Part shown: piece after piece, positions 27,855-35,437 of the stretch
How the letters are laid out: every line of letters begins with the position of its first letter
How positions within the stretch are numbered: the stretch's first letter is position 1
From: Kocuria palustris
Lineage (GTDB): Bacteria; Actinomycetota; Actinomycetes; Actinomycetales; Micrococcaceae
Direction: 5' to 3'
NCBI RefSeq assembly: GCF_007666205.1
Contig: NZ_VDOR01000002.1
Span: 186,001-250,000 of the forward strand
Length of the DNA: 64,000 bases
Made by a program: the position numbers and the translations under genes
The notes under the pieces: generated by a model
What the model was told of the DNA's origin: nothing
Seen by the model: the letters and a program-made list of their open reading frames with translations, nothing else
Databases searched by the model: none

Positions 27855-29672
27855 TCACCCGGCCTGGTCGTAGCTCTCGACGACGGCGACCGTCACGGGG
27901 AACTCGACCGGGACCCGGCCGAACACGATGCGCGTGGCCTGCTCCGCGGCGTCGCGCACGAGCGCGGCGACCTCTTGGGCGTGCTCGGCCGCGGTGTCGA
28001 CCATGATCTCGTCGTGCAGGAAGAAGACCAGATCGGCGTCCAGCCCGCGGCGCCGCAGCTCGGCGCGCACGCAGCCCATCCACGCCATGGCCCACTCCGC
28101 GGCCGAGCCCTGGACCACGAGATTGCGGGTGAACCGGCCCTGCGAGCGGCGCAGCTGCCCGGCGCGGCGCTCCTCCTCGGCCGTCGCGGTCCGGGCGACG
28201 GCCTCCTGCCAGCGCTCGTCGGGCCGGGGCGACCAGCGGCCGAGCCACGTGCACACCTGCGCGCCGTCCTCGCCCACGCGCGCGGCATGCTCGACGAAGG
28301 CGACCGCCTGGGGGAACAGCCGGGCCAGCTGCGGCATGAGCCGCCCGGACTCGCCGGTCGTGGCTCCGTACAGGGCCCCCAGCAGCGCCACCTTGGCCTC
28401 CGCTCGCTGCGTGAGCCCCGTGCTGGAGCGCCGGCCCCGCTCGGCGATCGAGAGGTAGAGGTCCTGCCCGCGGGAGGCGTCCGCCAGGGCGTCGTCGCGC
28501 GCCAGGACCGCCAGGACGCGGGGCTCGAGCTGCGCGGCGTCGGCGACCACCAGGCGGCGCCGCGGGCCCGGGCGCACCGCGGAGCGGACCACCTTGGGGA
28601 TCTGCAGCGCTCCGCCGCCTCGTGCGGCCCAGCGTCCCGTGACCACGCCCCCGACGACGTACTCCGCGTGGAACCGGCCGCCGCGCACCCATGACTCGAG
28701 CCACTGCCAGCCGCTGGCGGTGAGCAGCCGGGAGAGCTTCTTGTAGGCCAGCACGGGCTCGATCAGCTGCTCGCGGCGCTGCCGCTCGCCGGGGGAGGAG
28801 ACCGGCGCGGCCTCGGCCCAGCCCTTGAGCTCCCACTGGCTCGTGGAGCTCACCCCCATGCCGGCGCCGCGCAGCGCTCGCAGCAGGGACTGCGGGGAGT
28901 CGGGGTTCAGCTCCGGGGCGCCCAGGACCTCCCGGACGCGCTCGGCCGCCTCCTCCATGCGCGCCGGGCGGTGCCCCAGCGGCGGCTGCGGGCCCAGGGC
29001 CTCGACGAGCAGGTCGCGATGCACGCGCTCGTCCCACGGGATGCCGACCCGGTGCATGTCGGCCGCCAGCAGGGCGCCGGCGGATTCGAGGCCGCACAGC
29101 AGACGCAGCTTCTGCGGCGCCCGGGAGCCCTCGACGGCCTCGAGCTGAGCGCGCAGCTCCTGGACGAGAGCGGTCAGCCGATCGGCGGCCGCATCCCGCT
29201 GATCGGCGCCGGGGCCGTCGTCGAAGAGGCCCAGCTGGCCCTCGCCGGGGCCGTTCCACACGGAGCGCGGTGCGGGCTCGGGAGCGATCCCCGGGTGCTC
29301 GTGGCGGGGCAGGGGCTCCAGGACGGGGGAGTAGTCGACGGCCGCGGCCGGGGCGGTCGAGGCGGTGGACAGGATCGCCGAGACCAGGCGCAGGTCGTGC
29401 AGGTGCTGCAGAGGCGCCGACGGATCGGCGGCCAGCAGGCCCGGCAGGATCAGCGGGCCCCGCTCGAGGACCCAGCGCGGGCCGCGGCCCGTCTCGGCGC
29501 GGCAGCGCGCGTCCTGCGCATGCACGAACGCGGCCAGGCCGGCGGGATCCAGCTCCTGCGGCGGCCCGACGGGGCGGGCCCGGTCGTCGACGACCTGGAC
29601 GGCGTGGACAGCGCCCCCAGCCGCGGGCGGCGCTGTGCCGTCGGGCGGGAGAGCGGTCACGACGATCAGCAC
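27855..29672 (-). CDS. PolA-family 3'-5' exonuclease/DNA polymerase-like protein
   Basis: A 605-residue protein with a family A polymerase domain. Motif A reads VVADAAQLEPRVLA, motif B has RAEAKVALLGALYG and motif C has FFLHDEIMVD, so the catalytic aspartates, lysine and His-Asp-Glu are kept. The N-terminal about 200 residues correspond to a 3'-5' exonuclease fold but show no complete DEDD set. It lacks a 5' nuclease domain. Actinobacteria commonly carry this second PolA-like enzyme beside the housekeeping PolI; its role in repair is inferred. The GTG start lies 6 nt after CAGAAT, suggesting leaderless translation. Confidence 0.87.
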   Translation of the reverse strand: MLIVVTALPPDGTAPPAAGGAVHAVQVVDDRARPVGPPQELDPAGLAAFVHAQDARCRAETGRGPRWVLERGPLILPGLLAADPSAPLQHLHDLRLVSAILSTASTAPAAAVDYSPVLEPLPRHEHPGIAPEPAPRSVWNGPGEGQLGLFDDGPGADQRDAAADRLTALVQELRAQLEAVEGSRAPQKLRLLCGLESAGALLAADMHRVGIPWDERVHRDLLVEALGPQPPLGHRPARMEEAAERVREVLGAPELNPDSPQSLLRALRGAGMGVSSTSQWELKGWAEAAPVSSPGERQRREQLIEPVLAYKKLSRLLTASGWQWLESWVRGGRFHAEYVVGGVVTGRWAARGGGALQIPKVVRSAVRPGPRRRLVVADAAQLEPRVLAVLARDDALADASRGQDLYLSIAERGRRSSTGLTQRAEAKVALLGALYGATTGESGRLMPQLARLFPQAVAFVEHAARVGEDGAQVCTWLGRWSPRPDERWQEAVARTATAEEERRAGQLRRSQGRFTRNLVVQGSAAEWAMAWMGCVRAELRRRGLDADLVFFLHDEIMVDTAAEHAQEVAALVRDAAEQATRIVFGRVPVEFPVTVAVVESYDQAG

Positions 29673-29678
29673 CCTCGC

Positions 29679-29684
29679 ATTCTG
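29679..29684 (-). promoter_or_regulatory. -10-like box of leaderless promoter for the PolA-like gene
   Basis: CAGAAT on the minus strand is followed by 6 nt and the GTG at 29672. It is weaker than the TANNNT examples. Confidence 0.35.
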
Positions 29685-29810
29685 GCGGCGACGACCGACA
29701 GCGCAGGCATCGCGCGCGAGCGGGACTCCACAGGGGACGGTGATCCTGCCCGGCCCGCAGCCCGCGCCCCGGGCGGATCGCCGCTCCTGCCGGCGGCTGC
29801 CCGCACCCCG

Positions 29811-29816
29811 CATGGT
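29811..29816 (+). promoter_or_regulatory. -10-like box of leaderless promoter for the tad cluster
   Basis: CATGGT is followed by 6 nt and the ATG at 29823. No ribosome binding site is seen, so leaderless translation fits, but the hexamer is weak. Confidence 0.3.
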
Positions 29817-29822
29817 CGGGGC

Positions 29823-31175
29823 ATGACAGCACAGCAGCCCCCGCGCAGCTCGGGATCCCACCGCGCGGCCCGGCCCTCCGGTCGCCGGGCGGCCCTCCTG
29901 GAGATCGTCCCGCCGGCCCCGGCAGGGGCCGCCGCAGAGGCGGCGGCATCGGGCAGCCGTGCAGCGGGCGGGTCGGCTCCGATCGAGCCCCTCCGCGGCG
30001 CCCCCGCGGAGGGGATCCCCGGTGCGGAGATCCCCGCCGCCGGGCTCGTGCTCGAGGGAGCCGGTCGGCGCGTCGTCCTGGTCGGCTCGGACGATCGCCT
30101 GGTCGAGGAGATCACCGCGGTGTGCGCGGCCGCCGACGCGCAGCTGAGCCGAGCCCACGACCCGAGCCCCGCGCAGCTCGAGGCCGCCGGAGCGGCCTCG
30201 GCGCAGCTGCTGCTGCTGGCCGCGCGCGACCTCCGCAGCGCGGGGTCGCGGCCCGGCCCCTTCGGGATCCCGGCCGTCCTGCTCGGCACGGCAGAGGATG
30301 CGGATCTGTGGGAGCTGGCGGCGCGGATCGGCGGCGACTGCACCGTGGCGGTGCTCCCGGAGGCGGAGCCGTGGCTCGCGGACCGGCTGGCCGATCTGCG
30401 CGGCGAGAGCGCGCGCCCGGCGGCCGGCGTCCTGGGCGTGATGGGCGCGGTGGGCGGGGCCGGCGCCTCGACCCTGTCGTGCTGGCTGGCGGCCGCGGCG
30501 GCGCCGCAGCGCGAGGCGGCCCTGGTGGACGGCGACCCGCACGGCTGCGGCATCGACCTGCTGCTGGGCACCGAGCTCGAGCCCGCGCTGCGCTGGCCGG
30601 ATCTGGTGGGCTCCCACGGGGCGCTGAGCTCTCGACGGCTGTGGGAGGTGCTCCCGGAGATCGACGGCCTCACCGGGATGAGGTGGCTGTCCTGGGATCG
30701 TCGCTCCCAGGAGGAGGCCCCGGTCGCGGCCGTGCTGCGCACCCTCCGGCGCGCCTGCGACCTCGTCGTCCTGGACCTCGGCCGGGTCGGCGAACGATCG
30801 TTCGGGGCGGCTCGGCTGTGCGATGCGGTCCTCGTCGTGGTGCCCCGCACGGCCAGGGCGCTGCTGTGCGCCCGGCGGATCGCCGATGCGCTCAGCGGCG
30901 TGCCGGTCGAGTTCGTCCTGGCGGGTCCGGCGATCGCGGACGTGGAGCCAGATGCCGCCGCCGAGGTCCTGGGGCTGCCGCCGCTGACCGGCATCCCCTT
31001 CGACGCCGGGGTCGCGGAGGCCTGCGAGATGCGCAGCCTGCTTCAGCGCGGGCGGCGCCGTCGGCACGCGAGCGCCGTGGCCTCGTTGTGGGAGCAGCTC
31101 GACGAGCTGCACGGCCTGCTGGATCGGGCCGCCCCCGAGACGGCCGCTGCCGCCGGATGGGACGGCCGGCCGTGA
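29823..31175 (+). CDS. ssd: Ssd/CpaE-like ParA-family protein of the tad locus
   Basis: A 450-residue MinD/ParA-like protein at the head of the pilus cluster, matching septum-site-determining protein Ssd and CpaE/TadZ in position and layout. About 90 disordered residues precede a degenerate receiver-like region, then a P-loop-like GAVGGAGASTLS in which the usual catalytic Lys is missing, and a DGDPHGCGIDLLLG motif. Such proteins position the Tad machine at a pole or septum. The P-loop change suggests weak or no ATP hydrolysis. It overlaps tadA by 4 nt (GTGA). Confidence 0.85.
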   Translation: MTAQQPPRSSGSHRAARPSGRRAALLEIVPPAPAGAAAEAAASGSRAAGGSAPIEPLRGAPAEGIPGAEIPAAGLVLEGAGRRVVLVGSDDRLVEEITAVCAAADAQLSRAHDPSPAQLEAAGAASAQLLLLAARDLRSAGSRPGPFGIPAVLLGTAEDADLWELAARIGGDCTVAVLPEAEPWLADRLADLRGESARPAAGVLGVMGAVGGAGASTLSCWLAAAAAPQREAALVDGDPHGCGIDLLLGTELEPALRWPDLVGSHGALSSRRLWEVLPEIDGLTGMRWLSWDRRSQEEAPVAAVLRTLRRACDLVVLDLGRVGERSFGAARLCDAVLVVVPRTARALLCARRIADALSGVPVEFVLAGPAIADVEPDAAAEVLGLPPLTGIPFDAGVAEACEMRSLLQRGRRRRHASAVASLWEQLDELHGLLDRAAPETAAAAGWDGRP

Positions 31176-32374
31176 GCGCCCTCATCGCATCCGGTCCGGG
31201 CCGTGCGCGCGCGGCCGACGTGGACCCGCACCTCTTGCGCGAGGTCCGCGAGACGCTGCTGGCCGACGGCGGCGCGGTGGACGACGAGCGCATCGCCCGG
31301 GCCGTGCGCGAGTCCGGCCAGGCGCTCAGCGCCGCCGGCATCCTGCGCGCGGTGCGGCGCATCCGCGCGGAGCTCACCGGTCTGGGCGCCCTGCAGGGCA
31401 TGCTCCCGGCCGAGGGGCTGACCGACGTCTGGATCAACGGGCATCGCGAGGTGTGGTGGGAGGCCGGGGCCGGCCCCGTGCGGGTGGACTCCCCGTTCCG
31501 CAGCGAGGAGGAGCTCCGGGAGCTGGCCGTGCGGCTGATCTCCTCGGCCGGGCGCCGGCTGGACGACGCGCACCCCTGTGCCGATGTGCAGACCGCCGAC
31601 GGGATCCGCGTCCACGCCGTCCTGCCGCCGATCTCCACCGGCGGGACCCTGCTGTCCGTGCGCTTCCGGCACCGGGAGGTGCTGACCGTCGACGATCTCG
31701 TCGCCGCCGGGACGATCCGCCCCGAGATCCTGGAGCAGCTGCTCGCCGCCACGGCCTCGGGGGCCAACCTCCTGGTCACCGGGGCGACGGGCTCGGGCAA
31801 GACGACGGTGCTCAACGCCCTGCTCTCGGCCTGCCCCGTCCACGAGCGGATCGTGCTGATCGAGGACGCCGCCGAGCTGCGCCCGGCGCACCCGCACGTC
31901 ATCGGGATGCAGTCGCGGCATGCGAACGTCGAGGGCAGCGGCTCGGTCGATCTCGCCGAGCTCGTGCGGCAGTCGCTGCGCATGCGCCCGGATCGGATCG
32001 TGATCGGCGAGTGCCGCGGGGCCGAGGTGCGCGAGCTGCTGACCGCGCTGAACACGGGGCACCGCGGAGCGGGCACGGTCCACGCGAACTCGGCCGATGC
32101 CGTGCCCGCCCGACTGGCCGCCCTGGGCGCGCTCGGCGGGATGACCCCGGAGGCGGTCGCGCTGCAGGCCGGCTCGGCCCTGGACCTGGTCGTGCACCTG
32201 GACCGGGAGGCCGGACGCCGCGTCCTGCGCACCGTGGCCCTGCTGGAGCAGCGCCGCGGCGCCCTGCACATGGTGACCGCCGTGGAGGAGACCCCCGACG
32301 GGCCGTCGTCCGGGCCCGGCTGGCCTGCCTTCGCCGCCATGGCGTCCGGACGCACGGCGGGGGCGGCGTCATGA
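31172..32374 (+). CDS. tadA: TadA/CpaF secretion ATPase
   Basis: A 400-residue type IV secretion/pilus ATPase of the TadA family. Walker A is VTGATGSGKTTVLNA, the Asp box contains LIEDAAELRP, and Walker B lies in RMRPDRIVIGECRG with the following HANS His box in GTVHANSADA. It powers Flp pilin assembly at the inner membrane. The GTG at 31172 overlaps the ssd stop; an ATG at 31157 is an alternative start with no better ribosome binding site. It overlaps tadB by 4 nt. Confidence 0.93.
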   Translation: MSALIASGPGRARAADVDPHLLREVRETLLADGGAVDDERIARAVRESGQALSAAGILRAVRRIRAELTGLGALQGMLPAEGLTDVWINGHREVWWEAGAGPVRVDSPFRSEEELRELAVRLISSAGRRLDDAHPCADVQTADGIRVHAVLPPISTGGTLLSVRFRHREVLTVDDLVAAGTIRPEILEQLLAATASGANLLVTGATGSGKTTVLNALLSACPVHERIVLIEDAAELRPAHPHVIGMQSRHANVEGSGSVDLAELVRQSLRMRPDRIVIGECRGAEVRELLTALNTGHRGAGTVHANSADAVPARLAALGALGGMTPEAVALQAGSALDLVVHLDREAGRRVLRTVALLEQRRGALHMVTAVEETPDGPSSGPGWPAFAAMASGRTAGAAS

Positions 32375-33243
32375 GCGGGGCCCTGGGGATCTTCGCCCTC
32401 GTGCTCGCGGCCCTGGCGCTGCTGTGGCTGCCGCGTCCGCTGACGGTGCGGATGCCGGGTGCTCCCGGACCGGAGGGGGAAGCAGGGTCCTCGGCTGCCC
32501 CCGACGGGATCCTGACCGCCCTGGCTCGGCGGCTGCGTCGGCGGGACGACCCGGCCGAGGCCGGCGAGTGGGTGGACTGGATCCGGCAGCTGGCGGCCCT
32601 GATCCGGGCCGGGCAGTCTCCCACCGCCGCCTTCGCCGTCAGCGCCCGGACCGCGGCGCAGGCCCCGGTGCCCAGTCGAGCGGTGGCTCGGCAGGAGCGG
32701 CTGTGCCGGGCGGTGTCCGCTGCCGCTGCCCTGGGGCGCAGCCCCTCCGAGACCCTGCTGGCCGAGGCCGCCGCGAGCGGCCGGCCCCGAGGCAGGGCCG
32801 AGCGCACCGAGGCGGCCGTGCTGACGGACACCGCCCGGTGCTGGGAGGTCTCGCAGCGCACGGGCGCGCCCCTGGCGGCGCTGCTCGACGGCGTCGCGGC
32901 GGCCGCCGAGGGAGATCTCGACGCCGACGCCGCTCGCGAGACCGCCCTGGCCGGAGCGAGGGCGACGGTGCGGATCCTCTCGTGGCTGCCCGTGCTGGCG
33001 CTCGGGCTCGGGATTCTCATCGGAGCCGATCCCGTGCGCACCCTCCTGACGACCCCGTGGGGCGTCGCCGCCGGAGTCCTCGGCGCGGTGCTGAGCGTGA
33101 TCGGGAGGCTGTGGACGCGGCGCATGGTGCACCGGGCCGAGGCGGCCGCGGGGCACCGCCCGGCTCCGTCCGCGCCCGCGGGGCCCGAGCCGCCGCGGGT
33201 CCCGGTCCGTCCCCGGGCCGAGGCCGGGAGGCGATCCGCATGA
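32371..33243 (+). CDS. tadB: TadB-like pilus assembly membrane protein
   Basis: A 290-residue type II secretion F-domain protein forming part of the inner-membrane platform of the Tad pilus. It has an N-terminal transmembrane segment (about residues 5-20), a cytoplasmic helical domain with WIRQLAALIRAGQSPTAAF, and two C-terminal transmembrane segments (ILSWLPVLALGLGILIG onward), then a Pro/Arg-rich tail. It starts at ATGA overlapping tadA and ends overlapping tadC in the same way. Confidence 0.85.
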   Translation: MSGALGIFALVLAALALLWLPRPLTVRMPGAPGPEGEAGSSAAPDGILTALARRLRRRDDPAEAGEWVDWIRQLAALIRAGQSPTAAFAVSARTAAQAPVPSRAVARQERLCRAVSAAAALGRSPSETLLAEAAASGRPRGRAERTEAAVLTDTARCWEVSQRTGAPLAALLDGVAAAAEGDLDADAARETALAGARATVRILSWLPVLALGLGILIGADPVRTLLTTPWGVAAGVLGAVLSVIGRLWTRRMVHRAEAAAGHRPAPSAPAGPEPPRVPVRPRAEAGRRSA

Positions 33244-33845
33244 GCGGCGGACAGTCAGCGAGCGCCGCCGTGGTCGCGGGGATGCTGCTGCTGGCGGCCC
33301 TGGCCGTGCTCTGGCTCCCGCTCGCACGGCGGATGCCCGGACCGGGTGCTCCCGGCACGGGGCCGGGGGGCTCAGCGGCCCCCGAAGGGGTCTCGGCGCC
33401 GGCCGGCAGCGGCGTCTCGGCCGGGGTCCTGGTCGAGCTCGTGGCCTCGATGCTCGAGTCCGGGGTCCCCGTCTCCCGAGCGCTGGACGTGCTGGCGCGC
33501 ACCGACGGCGGGGAGGTCGGCGCGAGCCTGCGGATCGTCGCCGCGGCGCTGGGGCTGGGGCTGTCGTGGCAGCAGGCCTGGTCGGCGGCCGGCGACGTCC
33601 CGCCCCAGGTCCAGGATCTGCGCGCCGCCCTGACCTTCTCCGCGGTCTCCGGGGCACCGTCGGCCTCGGCTCTGCGCGCGGCGTCGGCCCAGGTCCGGCG
33701 GGCCGAGCAGCGCCGCGCGGAGGCCGCCGCCGAGCGGCTGTCCGTCCACCTCATGGTCCCGCTGGGGCTGTGCTCCCTGCCTGCCTTCGTGTGCTGGGGC
33801 ATCGTCCCGGTGCTCATCGGGCTCGTGCCCGACCTGCTCGGATGA
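33240..33845 (+). CDS. tadC: TadC-like pilus assembly membrane protein
   Basis: A 201-residue F-domain protein paired with TadB. It shows an N-terminal membrane segment, the cytoplasmic helical segment VELVASMLESGVPVSRAL and a C-terminal hydrophobic hairpin (LMVPLGLCSLPAFVCWG onward). It is shorter than Gram-negative TadC but close to the actinobacterial form as recalled. ATGA overlap with tadB indicates coupled translation. A 6-bp hairpin (33873-33887) lies in the gap before the pilin gene. Confidence 0.85.
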   Translation: MSGGQSASAAVVAGMLLLAALAVLWLPLARRMPGPGAPGTGPGGSAAPEGVSAPAGSGVSAGVLVELVASMLESGVPVSRALDVLARTDGGEVGASLRIVAAALGLGLSWQQAWSAAGDVPPQVQDLRAALTFSAVSGAPSASALRAASAQVRRAEQRRAEAAAERLSVHLMVPLGLCSLPAFVCWGIVPVLIGLVPDLLG

Positions 33846-33948
33846 GCGCCCGCCGCCGCCTCGTGCGCCGGCCCCGAGAACCTCGGGCGGACGTCCGTCC
33901 GCTCGATGCCGAGCCCCGCCCGGGGCACAACCGAGAGAAGGGGACATC

Positions 33949-34218
33949 ATGTCCGTCATCACCCGCACCGCCGCTCACGCCGATCACGCGGCCCCCGAGA
34001 GCGCCCGCAGCGTCTCCTCGGAGCTCGAGCCGACCGATGGCCGGCGACCCGGCCGGGAGCTCGCCGTCCAGGATCCCGACCTCGGGGCCTCGACCGTCGA
34101 GTACGCGATCATCCTGCTCGCCGCGGCGGCCTTCGGGGGCGTGATGGCCGCGGTCATCAACTCCGACGGCGTCTCGAGCCTGCTGCTCAAGATCGTCGAG
34201 AAGGCCCTGGCCATCTGA
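33949..34218 (+). CDS. flp: Flp-type pilin precursor (DUF4244-like)
   Basis: An 89-residue precursor with a 45-residue leader followed by the class III prepilin sequence G-ASTVE-YAIILLAAAAFGG. Cleavage after Gly with Glu at +5 is the Flp rule, giving a mature pilin of about 42 residues, almost all hydrophobic helix. No prepilin peptidase is encoded nearby, so it must come from elsewhere in the genome. AAGGGG lies about 7 nt before the ATG. Two strong hairpins follow the gene directly. Confidence 0.9.
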   Translation: MSVITRTAAHADHAAPESARSVSSELEPTDGRRPGRELAVQDPDLGASTVEYAIILLAAAAFGGVMAAVINSDGVSSLLLKIVEKALAI

Positions 34219-34223
34219 CCGAC

Positions 34224-34261
34224 GGGCGGGCTCGTCCGTCGGTCGGCGGACGAGCCCGCCC
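34224..34261 (+). terminator. First hairpin after the pilin gene
   Basis: A perfect 15-bp stem (34224-34238 with 34247-34261) with an 8-nt loop starts 6 nt after the flp stop. It may attenuate transcription or shield the pilin mRNA from 3' decay. Confidence 0.8.
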
Positions 34262-34267
34262 GGACCC

Positions 34268-34300
34268 GGCCGGTCCGGTGCCGCGCGCACCGGACCGGCC
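34268..34300 (+). terminator. Second hairpin after the pilin gene
   Basis: A perfect 14-bp stem (34268-34281 with 34287-34300) with a 5-nt loop follows the first hairpin by 6 nt. It lies 22 nt before the tadE-like start. Confidence 0.8.
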
Positions 34301-34322
34301 GCTCACGAGAGGACTCGAGATC

Positions 34323-34847
34323 ATGATCACGAATCGAAGCGCTCGCCCCACCCGCCGTCCGCCCGCGACGGGAGGCCCGCCGACACGAGCGCCGCGCACC
34401 GGGCCTCGTCATCGCCGGACCGAGGCGCGCGGACATGCGGCCCCGGGGGCCGGGGGCGGCGGGCTGGAGAGCGGTGAGAAGGAGCGCGGCCCGGGCGATG
34501 ACGCCGGCGCCGTGACCGTCGAGACGGCCGTCGTCCTGCCCTCGATCGTCCTGCTGCTGGCCGTGCTGCTGGCCTGCGGCGGCGCCGCCATGCTCCAGGT
34601 GCGCTGCGAGGAGGCCGCCGGGGCGGCCGCGCGCGTGATGGCCCGCGGGGAGTCCGCCGCCGACGCACAGCAGGAGGCGCGCACGATCGCCGGCGATGCC
34701 GCCGACGTCCGGGTGGACCGGGACCCCGATCGCGCCACGGCCCGGGTGACGATGCCCGCGCCCGGGATCCTGGGGAAGTGGGAGTCGCTCGAGGTCACCG
34801 CGGAGGCCACGACGTTCAGCGAGGAGGTGATCGTCGATGGCGGGTGA
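34323..34847 (+). CDS. tadE: TadE-like pseudopilin
   Basis: A 174-residue protein with about 60 disordered, basic residues before the TadE signature GAVTVETAVVLPSIVLLLA, a single transmembrane helix and an extracytoplasmic domain of about 90 residues. TadE-like pseudopilins are minor components of the Tad pilus. The ATG follows GAGAGGA. It overlaps the next gene by 11 nt. Confidence 0.85.
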   Translation: MITNRSARPTRRPPATGGPPTRAPRTGPRHRRTEARGHAAPGAGGGGLESGEKERGPGDDAGAVTVETAVVLPSIVLLLAVLLACGGAAMLQVRCEEAAGAAARVMARGESAADAQQEARTIAGDAADVRVDRDPDRATARVTMPAPGILGKWESLEVTAEATTFSEEVIVDGG

Positions 34848-35238
34848 GCGCCGGGCCGGCTGCGATGGGCACCCGGACCGCGGAGCCGGCACGGTCCTCG
34901 GGCTGATCCTCGCCCTGGTGGCCGTGTTCCTCATCACCGCGGCGCTGGGGGTCGGGCAGGCCGCGATCCTGACCCATCGGGCCGGCAACGCCGCCGATCT
35001 CTCGGCGCTCGCGGCGGCCGACACGGCGCGCGGGCTGCGGATCGGGGAGCCGTGCGAGGTGGCCGCCGAGCTGGCTCGGCTCAACGGGGCGCAGCTCACC
35101 GACTGCGCGATCGTGGGCCCGGATGCGACGACCGCAGATGTGTCCGTGGGGGTCGATCTGCCCTCGGCGCTGGCCGTCCTCGGGCAGGCCCACGGCCGGA
35201 GTCGGGCCGGGGCCCCGGAGGACAGTCCGCTGCGGTGA
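34837..35238 (+). CDS. TadG/Rv3654c-like membrane protein
   Basis: A 133-residue protein with a short cytoplasmic head, one transmembrane segment beginning GAGTVLGLILALVAVFLIT, and the motif HRAGNAADLSALAAADTARG. This arrangement is typical of the TadG/Tad-E-like helicase/secretion neighbour proteins encoded last in actinobacterial tad clusters (Rv3654c type). Two Cys residues may pair outside the membrane. Its exact role is unknown. Confidence 0.82.
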   Translation: MAGERRAGCDGHPDRGAGTVLGLILALVAVFLITAALGVGQAAILTHRAGNAADLSALAAADTARGLRIGEPCEVAAELARLNGAQLTDCAIVGPDATTADVSVGVDLPSALAVLGQAHGRSRAGAPEDSPLR

Positions 35239-35317
35239 CGAGCGCAGGCGGGGCGTCCGCACCGGTCCTGCCGCGGCGCCTGCGCGGTCCTGCCCGACCG
35301 CGCCGGCACCGCCGCCC

Positions 35318-35360
35318 TTCTGAACAGAAGTGGTACGAATGCATCACTATGGGCTAGTCT
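35318..35360 (+). promoter_or_regulatory. Promoter and possible operator of the DHA2 efflux gene
   Basis: An inverted repeat TTCTG-AA-CAGAA (35318-35329) is followed by an imperfect 20-bp palindrome AGTGGTAC-GAAT-GCATCACT (35329-35348). Possible -10 boxes are TATGGG (35348-35353) and TAGTCT (35355-35360). Such palindromes commonly bind TetR/MarR repressors of drug pumps, but no regulator gene is adjacent. Confidence 0.4.
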
Positions 35361-35437
35361 GATCGGCGGCCGTCGACCACGGCGTCGAGGCACTCTCCCC
35401 GCAGCGGGGCCTTTCCAGCGCAGAGGTCGACTCCTCG

